Assembly (NCBI GenBank): GCA_017999985.1 | Contig: JAGNKU010000004.1 | Span: forward strand, 248,001 to 312,000 | DNA: 64,000 nucleotides | Direction of reading: 5' to 3' | Source of the DNA: Phycisphaerae bacterium | GTDB taxonomy: Bacteria > Planctomycetota > Phycisphaerae > UBA1845 > Fen-1342 | Part shown: piece by piece, positions 54,114-62,406 of the stretch | How positions within the stretch are numbered: position 1 is the first letter of the stretch | Layout of the letters: every line of letters begins with the position of its first letter | Notes under the pieces: model-generated | The model's input: only the letters and a program-made list of their open reading frames with translations | What the model was told of the DNA's origin: nothing | Databases searched by the model: none | Program-made: the position numbers and the translations under genes

Positions 54114-55186
54114 GTTGTGCTCCTCAACTCAACGGCCGGTCCGGGCACCGCGTCTTGACCCGATGCCGGCTGCGCATCCGACGTTCTCAGGCACGCATCC
54201 AGTGTTTGCCACAGGGCCCGCACGTCACGCGCGACGCCCTCGGTTGTGAACTCAACGATCGTGCGCGCCGCCACCTGGGCCGCCGTGACGGTCTGGTCGT
54301 AGCGCACGCGACCGGCGACGTGCATGCCGTGACGGCGCGCCGCGGCCTCGATCTGCGTCGTCATATCCGGATTGAGGTCCCACTTGTTCACGCAGACCCA
54401 CGTGGGCACGCCAAAATGCCGGGCCACTCCGGCGACGCGCTCCAGATCATGTTGCCCACTGACGGTCGGCTCCGTAACGATGAGGGCCGCGGCCGTTCCG
54501 GTCAGCGAAGCGATCACCGGACAGCCAATGCCGGGCGCACCGTCGATAATGACCAGCTCGCGCCCCGTGCTCTTGGCGACGTCCCGCGCCTGGGCACGCA
54601 CGACACTCACCAGCTTGCCCGAGTTTTCAGCCGCAGGCCCGAGCCGCGCATGGACCAGCGGCCCGCAGCGCGTGTCCGAGACGAACCACTCGCCACAGAC
54701 GCGCTCTATGAAGTCGATGGCATGCACGGGACAGAAGCGGACACAGACCCCGCAGCCTTCACACGCCAACGGATCGATGGCGAACACAGGTTGCCCTGGC
54801 GCACCCGACGCTTCCCACATCTCGCGCAGGATTTCGTAGGTCCGCAAGGAACAGGAGCGCTGGCAGAAGTCGCAACCCTTGCAGGCGGCATGCTGGCCGC
54901 GCGGTCCGGGCGCGCCATTTCCCCCCATGTACTGGTCCACCGCCTCGAAGCGGCAGTATGTGGCGCACGCCCCGCAACGGACGCAGTCCGCCTGCCGGAT
55001 AGCCGCCTCGTGGCCGCTGCGGAACTCCTCACGCACCTTGATCTCGGGCGAGAGGACGAGCGACAAGTCCGCCGCGTCCACGTCGCAATCTGCAACCACC
55101 GCGTGGCCGGCCAGGACCGCGAACGATGCCGTCAGGCTCGTCTTGCCCGTGCCGCCTTTGCCGCTGATGACGACCAGTTCCTTCAT
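54110..55186 (-). CDS. MinD-superfamily ATPase with inserted ferredoxin domains (second copy)
   Basis: 358 aa from ATG 55186, overlapping the previous stop (ATGA). The deviant Walker A GKGGTGKT is at the N-terminus. The insert carries three cysteine sets: CVRCGACATYC, CKGCDFCQRSC and CEGCGVCVRFCP. The ATPase resumes with IDGAPGIGCPV and TEPTVSGQHDLE. This pairs with the next upstream gene as in the Orp locus, where the two MinD ATPases were found in one complex. It may use ATP to position the complex or load its cluster; the mechanism is not established. Confidence 0.92.
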   Translation of the reverse strand: MKELVVISGKGGTGKTSLTASFAVLAGHAVVADCDVDAADLSLVLSPEIKVREEFRSGHEAAIRQADCVRCGACATYCRFEAVDQYMGGNGAPGPRGQHAACKGCDFCQRSCSLRTYEILREMWEASGAPGQPVFAIDPLACEGCGVCVRFCPVHAIDFIERVCGEWFVSDTRCGPLVHARLGPAAENSGKLVSVVRAQARDVAKSTGRELVIIDGAPGIGCPVIASLTGTAAALIVTEPTVSGQHDLERVAGVARHFGVPTWVCVNKWDLNPDMTTQIEAAARRHGMHVAGRVRYDQTVTAAQVAARTIVEFTTEGVARDVRALWQTLDACLRTSDAQPASGQDAVPGPAVELRSTT

Positions 55187-56055
55187 GCTGTGTGGCTCGC
55201 TTTCGCCTGCGCCGTGGCTACCCTCTCGAGCTGTTCCCACAGGCCTGCCAGCGCGGCCCGCAGGTCTGGCCGGGCCGTCACCAGCAACTCGCCGCGCGAG
55301 TACGCCTCGGCGATCCCGCGGTCATCGCGGATGGTCAGCAGCACCGGAATCCCTTCCGCGGCGCAGTACGTCGCCACGCGCTCGTCGCCGACATCGGCCC
55401 GGTTGATGACAACCCCCATCGGCACGCCGACCTGCCGCAGGGTCTGGACCGCGAGCGTCAGGTCGTGCAGGCCGAACGGCGTCGGCTCGGTCACGAGCAG
55501 GACAAAATCGGTGTCGCGCACCGTGGTCACCACCGGGCACGATGTCCCCGGCGGCGCATCGATGATCTGCCAATGGTCATCCGGCGCCGCCGCCCGGACG
55601 GCGCGAATCACCGGCGGGCTCTTGGCCTCACCGACGTTGAGCACACCGCGCACGAATCGGACGCGTCCCGCGCGCCCGGTCTCGACTACGCCGATCTCGC
55701 GGGGCACCTCGAGGATGGCCTTTTTCGGGCAGACCAGCGCGCAACCGCCGCAACTATGGCACAGTTCAGGGAAGACGAGCGGCTTGTCGCCCAGCCAGAC
55801 CAGCGCGCTGTACTGGCAAACCTGCGCGCAGTGCCCGCACCGGTCGCACGCGTCCCCAAGCACCTGCGGCACCAGCAGCGTAACCGGCTCACGGTGCTCA
55901 ATCGTCGGCTTGAGGAACAGGTGGCCGTTCGGCTCCTCGACGTCGCAATCGACGTACGCCACGGGGCGGCCAAGCTCCGCGGCGACCACTGCGAGATTCG
56001 TGGCGACCGTCGTCTTGCCGGTGCCGCCTTTGCCGCTTGCGACTGCAATTTTCAC
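55183..56055 (-). CDS. MinD-superfamily ATPase with inserted ferredoxin (first copy)
   Basis: 290 aa from GTG 56055, with AAGG upstream. Walker A GKGGTGKTT, then CDVEEPNGHLF, a two-cluster ferredoxin insert (CDRCGHCAQVC and CHSCGGCALVCP), and IDAPPGTSCPV. It is shorter than its neighbour and lacks the third Cys set. The two overlap by 4 bp and are probably made in equal amounts as partners. Confidence 0.93.
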   Translation of the reverse strand: MKIAVASGKGGTGKTTVATNLAVVAAELGRPVAYVDCDVEEPNGHLFLKPTIEHREPVTLLVPQVLGDACDRCGHCAQVCQYSALVWLGDKPLVFPELCHSCGGCALVCPKKAILEVPREIGVVETGRAGRVRFVRGVLNVGEAKSPPVIRAVRAAAPDDHWQIIDAPPGTSCPVVTTVRDTDFVLLVTEPTPFGLHDLTLAVQTLRQVGVPMGVVINRADVGDERVATYCAAEGIPVLLTIRDDRGIAEAYSRGELLVTARPDLRAALAGLWEQLERVATAQAKASHTA

Positions 56056-56132
56056 GGAAGCTGCCTTCTATCTGTCCGTCCGCCAGCCCCACTTCTGCTG
56101 GCCGGGCATTCCAATCGGCAGGGGTTCGGGTG

Positions 56133-56723
56133 TCAGGCTCCGCCGCAACCGCGACCGCGTCCACGCCCACGTCCGCCACCTTGCCCACGGCCACCGCCTT
56201 GCCCGCGGCCGCCACCGCCCTGGCCGCGGCCACGACCCATCCCGCGCCCCATGCCGCCGCCCTGGCCCATGCCGCCGCTTGGGCCCATGGCCGGCGGCGG
56301 ACCAGGTGTGAAGGGCGCGCCCGGCGCAGGCACGGGACCCGGCGTTGGCGCGCTGCTCGCCCCCAGTCCGCTGTGGCCAGGCACGTTTGCCGTCGCTGTT
56401 GGCTTCAACTGGCCGGCCTTGAACTGCTCCACGACTTGGCGAACGGTTCCGGCGCAGCCCACCACTACGTCAATCCCGGCAGCACTCAGCGTCTGATGCG
56501 CATTGGGACCGCAATTGCCGGTCAGCACGCATTTCACACCGTGCTCGGCCAGCAGGCGCGCGGATTGAATCCCCGCACCTTGCCCGAGGGCCTGGTTCGT
56601 GTTGTCGAGCGCTTCGAAGCTCAGACTGTCCGTCTCCACAAGCAGGAAGAACGGGCAGCGGCCGAAACGCGGATCCACCGCCGCGTCGAGCTGCGGCTCC
56701 ACAGCCGTCACTGCAATTCTCAT
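56133..56723 (-). CDS. NifX/MTH1175-like protein with a Gly/Arg-rich tail
   Basis: 196 aa. The first 115 residues are a NifX-type domain: MRIAVTAVEP, DPRFGRCPFF and LTGNCGPNAHQTL, a family that binds Fe-Mo or Mo-Cu clusters. After a Pro-rich linker, the last 55 residues are almost only Gly, Arg and Gln in RGQGGG steps. This is the best candidate for the cluster-binding (Orp-like) protein of the locus. Which of the three NifX-like products holds the metal is not known. Confidence 0.85.
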   Translation of the reverse strand: MRIAVTAVEPQLDAAVDPRFGRCPFFLLVETDSLSFEALDNTNQALGQGAGIQSARLLAEHGVKCVLTGNCGPNAHQTLSAAGIDVVVGCAGTVRQVVEQFKAGQLKPTATANVPGHSGLGASSAPTPGPVPAPGAPFTPGPPPAMGPSGGMGQGGGMGRGMGRGRGQGGGGRGQGGGRGQGGGRGRGRGRGCGGA

Positions 56724-56796
56724 GATTTCCTCATTCCTGCCGGCGGCGCGGGCACGCTCTGCCGCGCCCGCCGGCCGCCGCTCTGATCATGCGCCA

Positions 56797-57192
56797 CTAC
56801 GGCGTCGTCTGCTCGGCCTGCTGCGCGTTCAACTCTTCGATCCGGCGGCGCAACAGCTCGGCGTTCTGCTCCAAGCACTGGAGATCCGCCTGCAACATGC
56901 TTACCTGCTGCTCGCGCGTGGGCGCAGGCATGTCGTACGGCGCGAGGTACGGCGGAAACGCGCGCCACCCACGGCCGCGTCCCCCACGCTGCCAGCCCGT
57001 CAGGCCGGTCGTGTAGAAGCGGTGGCGCCAACCGCGCCCGCCGCCACCCCAGCCGCCGCCGCGCCCGCGCCCGAAGCCGTAGCCGGGGATGGGGTTCATA
57101 TACCCAGGCATGTCGTAACCCGCGCAGTAACCGGCCGCGCGGCCGGTCCGTGGGCCTTGTCCGAGCGGTCCCGTGTGATCTCCACCAGGCAT
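56797..57192 (-). CDS. DUF5320 family protein
   Basis: 131 aa from ATG 57192, with AAGGAG 7 bp upstream. The N-terminus MPGGDHTGPLGQGPRTGRAAG is the DUF5320 hallmark. A Gly/Arg/Trp-rich centre follows, then a coiled-coil-like C-terminus (LQADLQCLEQNAELLRRRIEEL). DUF5320 proteins are commonly found beside NifX-like and MinD-ferredoxin genes; their role is unknown. Confidence 0.85.
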   Translation of the reverse strand: MPGGDHTGPLGQGPRTGRAAGYCAGYDMPGYMNPIPGYGFGRGRGGGWGGGGRGWRHRFYTTGLTGWQRGGRGRGWRAFPPYLAPYDMPAPTREQQVSMLQADLQCLEQNAELLRRRIEELNAQQAEQTTP

Positions 57193-57224
57193 GTCATTAC
57201 TCCTTCCAGCGCGCTGTGCAGCGC

Positions 57225-57674
57225 TCAACGTCCCCCGCGGTCTTGTCCGCGACCCTCACTACTCCGGTTGCGCCGGCCGCCGGGTGCGCGCCCCACGCGT
57301 CCACAGCCACCGGCCCCGCGCCAGCGGCGGCGTCTGCCCCCGCAACACCCCGGCATCAGAAACGCTCGCTCGTCGAGTCGATCGGTTGCGAACGCCTGCA
57401 AGACCTCTTCGACGGGGCCGCACGTCTGCGGGATGACGTGGATGCCAGCGGCGCAGAGCAATTCCTCGAGCGGCCGAGAGACGGCGCCGCAGATCAACAC
57501 GTTCACGCCGTATTGCGACAGCTCGGCGGCGCGTCGGGCGATATCCTGCGAATGCAGGGGAACCGTCTGACGACGCACTTCGCGCGCCGCGTCGAGTTCG
57601 ACGAGCACGACGGTCTGCGCCACGTCGAACACGGGCGAGACGCGGTCCGCGAGCACGGGGATCGCAACGTACAT
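57225..57674 (-). CDS. NifX/MTH1175-like protein, first gene of the Orp-like run
   Basis: 149 aa from ATG 57674, where the domain begins (MYVAIPVLADRVSPVFD); the frame is open further up. It has the NifX-like fold (LLICGAVSRPLEELL-type segment at 70-85) and a basic Cys/Gly/Arg-rich tail (GCCGGRRRRWRGAGGCG). It has no strong ribosome site, and a sigma54-type promoter candidate lies so close that the mRNA might be nearly leaderless. The next gene starts 32 bp after its stop. Confidence 0.75.
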   Translation of the reverse strand: MYVAIPVLADRVSPVFDVAQTVVLVELDAAREVRRQTVPLHSQDIARRAAELSQYGVNVLICGAVSRPLEELLCAAGIHVIPQTCGPVEEVLQAFATDRLDERAFLMPGCCGGRRRRWRGAGGCGRVGRAPGGRRNRSSEGRGQDRGGR

Positions 57675-57687
57675 GACAACCGATACA

Positions 57688-57703
57688 TGCACGGCGCGTA
57701 CCA
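57688..57703 (-). promoter_or_regulatory. Possible sigma54 promoter of the Orp-like run
   Basis: On the minus strand TGGTACGCGCCGTGCA fits the sigma54 pattern TGGCACG-N4-TTGCA with correct GG-N10-GC spacing and two mismatches. A sigma54-dependent activator gene lies nearby. The predicted start of transcription is only a few bases before ATG 57674, which weakens the call. Confidence 0.35.
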
Positions 57704-57726
57704 GCACGCGGACTGGCACCGATGAA

Positions 57727-57741
57727 TGTGCATAATGCATT
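57727..57741. promoter_or_regulatory. Palindrome of the ATTGCA-N3-TGCAAT family, site 1 (weaker)
   Basis: TGTGCATAATGCATT has an intact TGCATAATGCA core, but its outer positions differ from sites 2 and 3. It is the site nearest the Orp-like genes. Confidence 0.45.
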
Positions 57742-57793
57742 GCCAAAAAATTATTTACAGCTTTCCTCCGGGCAGGCTCCGAAGTTTCATAGC

Positions 57794-57808
57794 ATTGCAT
57801 TATGCAAT
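57794..57808. promoter_or_regulatory. Palindrome of the ATTGCA-N3-TGCAAT family, site 2
   Basis: ATTGCATTATGCAAT has perfect 6-bp arms. Its centre is 67 bp from site 1 and 32 bp (three helical turns) from site 3. It lies about 125 bp upstream of the first Orp-like gene, a suitable distance for an enhancer site. Confidence 0.65.
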
Positions 57809-57825
57809 CCCATTTTCCTGCGCAC

Positions 57826-57840
57826 ATTGCAGAATGCAAT
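57826..57840. promoter_or_regulatory. Palindrome of the ATTGCA-N3-TGCAAT family, site 3
   Basis: ATTGCAGAATGCAAT has perfect 6-bp arms. Together with site 2 it forms a helically phased pair, as expected for cooperative activator dimers. Confidence 0.65.
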
Positions 57841-57987
57841 TCCCACCGTTCGTGGGGCCGGCGTGCGTGCATCGCGCTCGGACCCGATCTGGAAGCCGCC
57901 CAGTCGCCTCAGTATGCTGCACAGATCAGTGCGCTCGCGGCCCGGTGGCCTGGTGGATCGCCGCAGTCCCGCGGTTGGAGATTCGAC

Positions 57988-58497
57988 ATGGCTGAGCAGC
58001 GCGACGCCGCCGGAGGACTGACCCTCCACGCCATCGGCGTCATCCATAGTCCGCATGTGCGTCCCGAGCAGACGCCGATCCAGCCGGTCTTTGCGGAAGG
58101 TGTCCAAGGCTGGGCCGAGCTTTTGCCGGAATACGCCGCGGGCCTTGAGGATCTGGAGGGCTTCTCCCACCTCTGGTTGGTTTACTGGTTCCACCAGGCC
58201 GGCCCGGCGCGCCTGACCGTGCAGCCGTTCCTCCAGGATGCCACGCACGGCGTATTTGCCACCCGGGCCCCGACGCGGCCCAATCCCATCGGCTTGAGCT
58301 TGGTCCGCCTGGTTCGCCGCGCGGACTGTGTTCTACACATCGAGGACGTCGACATCCTCGACGGCACGCCGCTGCTCGATATCAAGCCCTATGTGCCCCG
58401 CTTCGATTACCGCGCCGATGCACGCACTGGCTGGCTGGAGGCGGTCGACGATCAGACGGCCCGCGTGCGCGGGCGCAGTCAGCTCCCCGCTGAGTGA
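57988..58497 (+). CDS. trmO: tRNA (N6-threonylcarbamoyladenosine37-N6)-methyltransferase TrmO
   Basis: 169 aa from ATG 57988, with GGAG 8 bp upstream. The TrmO/TsaA beta-barrel is clear: 'IGVIHSPHV', FSHLWLVYWFH, RAPTRPNPIGLS and LLDIKPYVP. The E. coli enzyme methylates t6A37 in tRNA using SAM; divergent homologues beside metal-protein genes may have other roles. It diverges from the Orp-like run and shares its palindromic upstream region. Residues after 150 are short, so the usual C-terminal extension is missing. Confidence 0.88.
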   Translation: MAEQRDAAGGLTLHAIGVIHSPHVRPEQTPIQPVFAEGVQGWAELLPEYAAGLEDLEGFSHLWLVYWFHQAGPARLTVQPFLQDATHGVFATRAPTRPNPIGLSLVRLVRRADCVLHIEDVDILDGTPLLDIKPYVPRFDYRADARTGWLEAVDDQTARVRGRSQLPAE

Positions 58498-58539
58498 GTT
58501 CGACGAGACAGCCGCCCGGTGCGTCGCGCGCGGGATTTG

Positions 58540-60003
58540 TCAGCCACCTCGCGCACGGCGTGATCGCGGCCCGGGCCCCGCGGAGTCCTGGACGCCGAGC
58601 TTCTGGAGCTTGCGAAACAGCGTGCTGGCATTGATGCCCAGCTCCCGCGCGGCGGCGGCCCGGTTGCCGTCGTGGCGCTGCAGCGCATCGTGGATGTGGA
58701 TGGCTTCCAGCTCAGCCAGCGTGAGGGCCGTCTTCAGGCGGCGCGGCACTTTGCCGACCGCAACCTGCAGCGCCGCCGGCAGGCACTGCGGCTCGATCAG
58801 CCCGCCACGACACAACACGAACGCGTGCTCGATGATGTTCTCCAGCTCGCGCACATTGCCGGGGTAATCGTGGGCCATCAGAATCGCCAGGGCCGCATCC
58901 GAGACCCCCACAATGTCCTTGTTCTGCACGCGGTTGAAGCGCGTGATGAAGCGCTCGATGAGCAGCGGGATGTCCTCCCGGCGTTCCCGCAGCGGCGGCA
59001 AACGGAGGCGGACGACATTGAGGCGATAGTACAGGTCGTCCCGGAACTTCCCGCCGCGCACCAGCTCGTCCAGGTCACGATGCGTTGCCGCCACGACACG
59101 TACGTCAACTTGGACCGGCTCGACCGACCCGAGTGGCTCGTAGACGCGCTCCTGGAGCACGCGCAGGAGTCGTGTCTGCATGGCCGGAGAAACGTCTCCA
59201 ATTTCGTCCAGAAAGAGCGTGCCGCGATCGGCAACCGCCAGCCGCCCCGGCTTGTCCCGTTTCGCATCCGTGAAAGCCCCCGCCTTGTAGCCAAACAGCT
59301 CGGATTCCAACAGCGTGTCGGGCAACGCGCCGCAATTCAGGGCGACAAAGCGGCGCTGGCTGCGCGGCGAAAGATTGTGAATCGCGCGGGCGACGAGTTC
59401 CTTGCCCGTGCCGCTCTCACCCTCGATCAACACCGTGCTGACGCTGTCGGCCACCTGCGGCAACAACTCGAAGAGCCGCTGCATCGCCGCGCTGCGCCCC
59501 ACGAGGTCGGCGAACGTGTAGCGCCCCTCCAGCTCCTTGCGCAGTTCCTCAACCTGGCTCAGGTCGCGGAAAGTCTCCACGCCGCCGATCACACGCCCGC
59601 GCTCGTCCTTCAGCACGGCGGTCGAGACGCTGATCGGAATCCGCTCGCCGTCCGCTCTCAGGATGTAAACGGCCTTGTTCACCACCTGCCGGCCGGTCCG
59701 GTGCGTGCCCTTCAGCGCGCATTCAGTTTCGCAGATGCTCGCCCGGAAAACGTCGCAACAATGCCGGCCCAGCGCCTCCGCGCGCGTCACGCCGGTGATC
59801 CGCTCGGCCGCCGCGTTGAACGACGTGATCCGCCAGTCCAGGTCGACGGTGAACACGCCGTCCGCGATGGAGTCGAGGATGACCTGGTACGTGTTCGCGC
59901 GGGTCGCCGACTTCATTCGCTTCTTGGCAGCAGGCATACCTTGGCACTCGCGGGGAGCACCCGACCGTCGCATCCGCTCCCCGGTTTCCCGGGCGCTGTT
60001 CAT
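58540..60003 (-). CDS. Sigma54-dependent regulator with Cys-rich PAS domain
   Basis: 487 aa if started at ATG 60003; starts at 59973 or 59937 are also possible. A PAS domain (about 35-150) carries four cysteines (82, 83, 91, 95) suited to redox or metal sensing. The AAA+ domain has Walker A GESGTGKE at 195-202 and Walker B LFLDEIGD. The sigma54-contact loop reads GAFTDA instead of GAFTGA. The C-terminal Fis-type helix-turn-helix is RAAAARELGINASTLFRKLQKLG. A cognate regulator of this type (DVU2106) controls the Orp operons of D. vulgaris. It probably activates the run at 57674 through the palindromes there. Confidence 0.92.
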   Translation of the reverse strand: MNSARETGERMRRSGAPRECQGMPAAKKRMKSATRANTYQVILDSIADGVFTVDLDWRITSFNAAAERITGVTRAEALGRHCCDVFRASICETECALKGTHRTGRQVVNKAVYILRADGERIPISVSTAVLKDERGRVIGGVETFRDLSQVEELRKELEGRYTFADLVGRSAAMQRLFELLPQVADSVSTVLIEGESGTGKELVARAIHNLSPRSQRRFVALNCGALPDTLLESELFGYKAGAFTDAKRDKPGRLAVADRGTLFLDEIGDVSPAMQTRLLRVLQERVYEPLGSVEPVQVDVRVVAATHRDLDELVRGGKFRDDLYYRLNVVRLRLPPLRERREDIPLLIERFITRFNRVQNKDIVGVSDAALAILMAHDYPGNVRELENIIEHAFVLCRGGLIEPQCLPAALQVAVGKVPRRLKTALTLAELEAIHIHDALQRHDGNRAAAARELGINASTLFRKLQKLGVQDSAGPGPRSRRARGG

Positions 60004-60012
60004 CCTGAGATT

Positions 60013-60423
60013 CTACGCGAACGTGCGGGCACGAACGACCCGGAACCTGCCAGACGGCGACGGCGAATGTTGCGAAGATTCGAACAACGGCTTGCCGAGG
60101 GGCCGGTTCCACTGGGCCAGGCGCTCGCCGTCAACACCGATGGCAGCGTCCGTCGGGGTCTCGAGCACCACTTGCGTGGCGCGTGTGTCGCGGACGACCG
60201 GCTGGTCCGTGGCCCCACGGCTGGCCGGCAGCTTCACGGTGAAGCTCGATCCGGCACCGGCGCGTCTCACCACGCCGATGCGAGCGCCGACCTGCTCGAC
60301 GACCGCGCGCACAATCGACCGCCGCAGTCCCGTGCCTGGAATTCGAGGCGTGATCACTGTCGCACCTCGCCAAAACGCATCACCGATCGGTGCGGAGACG
60401 GTGTTCCGTCCGCCGACCGCCAC
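60013..60423 (-). pseudogene. Remnant of a histidine kinase ATP-binding domain
   Basis: One minus-strand frame contains GTGLRRSIVRAVVEQVGARI followed by GAGSSFTVKLPASRG. This matches the final G-box and strand of a HATPase_c domain (usually GTGLGLAIV...HGG.I...GKGSTFTVRLP), but with substitutions in the glycine-rich box and no DHp, N or F boxes around it. It lies directly upstream of the sigma54 regulator and may be the ruin of its partner kinase. The surrounding 60004-60459 has no intact gene. Confidence 0.6.
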
Positions 60424-60459
60424 AGACTCGGGTCGATTCCGATCGGGCGGCGCTGAGTT

Positions 60460-62406
60460 TCATGTCGTAGGGTCGACTCTCAAGGGCAACGTGAGCACGG
60501 GGGGCACAACGGCATCGACAGCGCTGGTCACTGCTGGGCCCGCCCGGTCGCCCAACCTGGGGCGCGTCCGCTGTAGCGCCGCATCTTCCGGCCGCAACTC
60601 GCTTTCGACGGCCAGAAGCGGCAGCGCGTGGTCGGCGGGCCGCCCGTCGACCGCGCGCATCGGAACTGCGCTGGCCGGAGCAGTCACCTGCCGGCGGATG
60701 TCGCCGCGCAGCAGTCTCATTGCCCAACCCAAGGTGCGCCGGACGGTGCGCGACAGCCCCCACATGCCGATGAGTTGCACGAATGCGTCGGCGAAGTACA
60801 GCTTGCTCTTCGGCCGCACGACGGCGAGCAGGAACCGCAGCGGGTTATAGAAATACAGGTACACGGCCATGATGTTGAGTTGCTTGCGCCACGGCTGCCG
60901 GTGTTCCGACGCGACGACGTAGTTGGCATCCAGCATGTAGGGCTCGACGGGCCGGCCGCCGGCACTGGCGTAAACGCGCCCGGCACGATACGCACCTTCG
61001 TAGAATCGCGAACCGGTGGCCGGTGTCATCATCAACACTTGCAGGCTGATGGCGCCGGCCTTGCGGAGCAACCGAGCCTGGTTCAGCAGCCCGTACTCGC
61101 CACGCCGGGTGAACAGCGGCTGCTGGTCGTGGTGCATCATCATGGGCATCGGGCAGATACCGTGTCGCCGCAGCAGGCGAAATGCCTCGGTGGTCTTGTC
61201 CACGCTCTGGCCCTTGTTGACCAGCGTGGCGGTCATGTCCTCGACGCCCAGCCACAGGGCCCGCACACCGGCGGTCCGCACGGTCGGCAAATGGTCGCGG
61301 AGTTGAAGCGTGTCGTGGACCGTCACTTCGGTGCCCCAACGCAACTTCTTCCGAATGGGCACGCCATCGATTTCCGTCCGCGCCAACGTCTCGACGATGT
61401 CGAGAGTGCGCTGCTTGTGATTGAAGAAGTTGTCATCGGCGCCGAAAAAGTACCGAAGCCCGTACTCGCGATGCAGTCGCGCGAATTCATCGGCCACGCG
61501 CGCGCCGCTTTTCACCCGGTGCTGCCGCTGGTTGTACGCGGGGATCGGGCAATAAGGGCAATTGAACTTACAGCCAAACGTGAGGACCAGCGAGGCAATC
61601 GGGCTGTGGCGACGCACCTGTTCGGGCGCGAGTGCTCGGGACTGCAACGTGGTTCGCCGGCTCGGCGGTTCGAGCAGCCGAAACCCGATCGCAGGATGGG
61701 GCAGCTCATCGAGATTGCCCACGAGCCGCTGGATGCCGGTATCGACCAGTTCCTCCGGCACGCCGGTCGGACCGGTCCGGGCGTAGACGAGCCCCGGGAT
61801 GTCGTCGAGCAGCCCGGCGTCCCGCGCGCGCAGGAAGCTGGCGCGGAGCGGCTCATCGCGGCCACGCAGGGTCAGCAGCCGCTCCAGCAGACTGAGCAAG
61901 ACGTACTCTTCGCCGGTTACGGCCACATCGGCGCCCCAGGGATCGTGCGCGTCCGCGCTGAACACGTCCCACGGCTCGTAAACCGTCTTCGGGCCGCCAG
62001 CGATAATCAACGGCCGGTGCGCCGCATCGATGCGGCCGGCAGCGCGGATCAGCGCGTGGCAAGCCGCAGTATGGATCTGCATGCTGGAGACCAGGAACAG
62101 ATCCGGCCGGCGCCCGTCGAGGCGCATCTCCGCCGGATGGAAATTCGGGTTCCACTGCTGGAGAACGATGCGCGTCTTCGGGAAGCCGGCCGCGACCAGG
62201 GCCGATCCGATCGCCCGCGCGCCGGCCGGCGCCATGCGCGTATCGGCATAGATGAACGGTAACATGCGCGTACGATGATCGAACGCGCACGCCACGACCG
62301 AGACCAAATCCTGATGACGGGCCAGCCCCCGCAGCCGGTCGCACACCACCGCCAGCGCACCCGGGGGGAGCAGTTCATCACCACGGGCACGGCGGGGAAG
62401 TTCCAT
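60460..62406 (-). CDS. B12-binding-type radical SAM protein
   Basis: 648 aa from ATG 62406, with AAAGG upstream; the longer open frame above it is not coding-like. The N-terminal 200 residues resemble a cobalamin-binding Rossmann domain (FLVSSMQIHT, PLIIAGGPKTVYEPW). The radical SAM motif CKFNCPYC follows at about 280-290. The C-terminus includes a hydrophobic segment (AVYLYFYNPLRFLLAVV) that may sit on the membrane. Class B radical SAM enzymes often methylate or rearrange lipids or natural products; this substrate is unknown. No biosynthetic partners are nearby. Confidence 0.85.
   Translation of the reverse strand: MELPRRARGDELLPPGALAVVCDRLRGLARHQDLVSVVACAFDHRTRMLPFIYADTRMAPAGARAIGSALVAAGFPKTRIVLQQWNPNFHPAEMRLDGRRPDLFLVSSMQIHTAACHALIRAAGRIDAAHRPLIIAGGPKTVYEPWDVFSADAHDPWGADVAVTGEEYVLLSLLERLLTLRGRDEPLRASFLRARDAGLLDDIPGLVYARTGPTGVPEELVDTGIQRLVGNLDELPHPAIGFRLLEPPSRRTTLQSRALAPEQVRRHSPIASLVLTFGCKFNCPYCPIPAYNQRQHRVKSGARVADEFARLHREYGLRYFFGADDNFFNHKQRTLDIVETLARTEIDGVPIRKKLRWGTEVTVHDTLQLRDHLPTVRTAGVRALWLGVEDMTATLVNKGQSVDKTTEAFRLLRRHGICPMPMMMHHDQQPLFTRRGEYGLLNQARLLRKAGAISLQVLMMTPATGSRFYEGAYRAGRVYASAGGRPVEPYMLDANYVVASEHRQPWRKQLNIMAVYLYFYNPLRFLLAVVRPKSKLYFADAFVQLIGMWGLSRTVRRTLGWAMRLLRGDIRRQVTAPASAVPMRAVDGRPADHALPLLAVESELRPEDAALQRTRPRLGDRAGPAVTSAVDAVVPPVLTLPLRVDPTT

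Noticed and set aside
57727-57746. TTGGCAATGCATTATGCA as a sigma54 promoter.
   Set aside because: The GG-to-GC spacing is 11, one more than the strict 10. The sequence is better explained as part of palindrome site 1.
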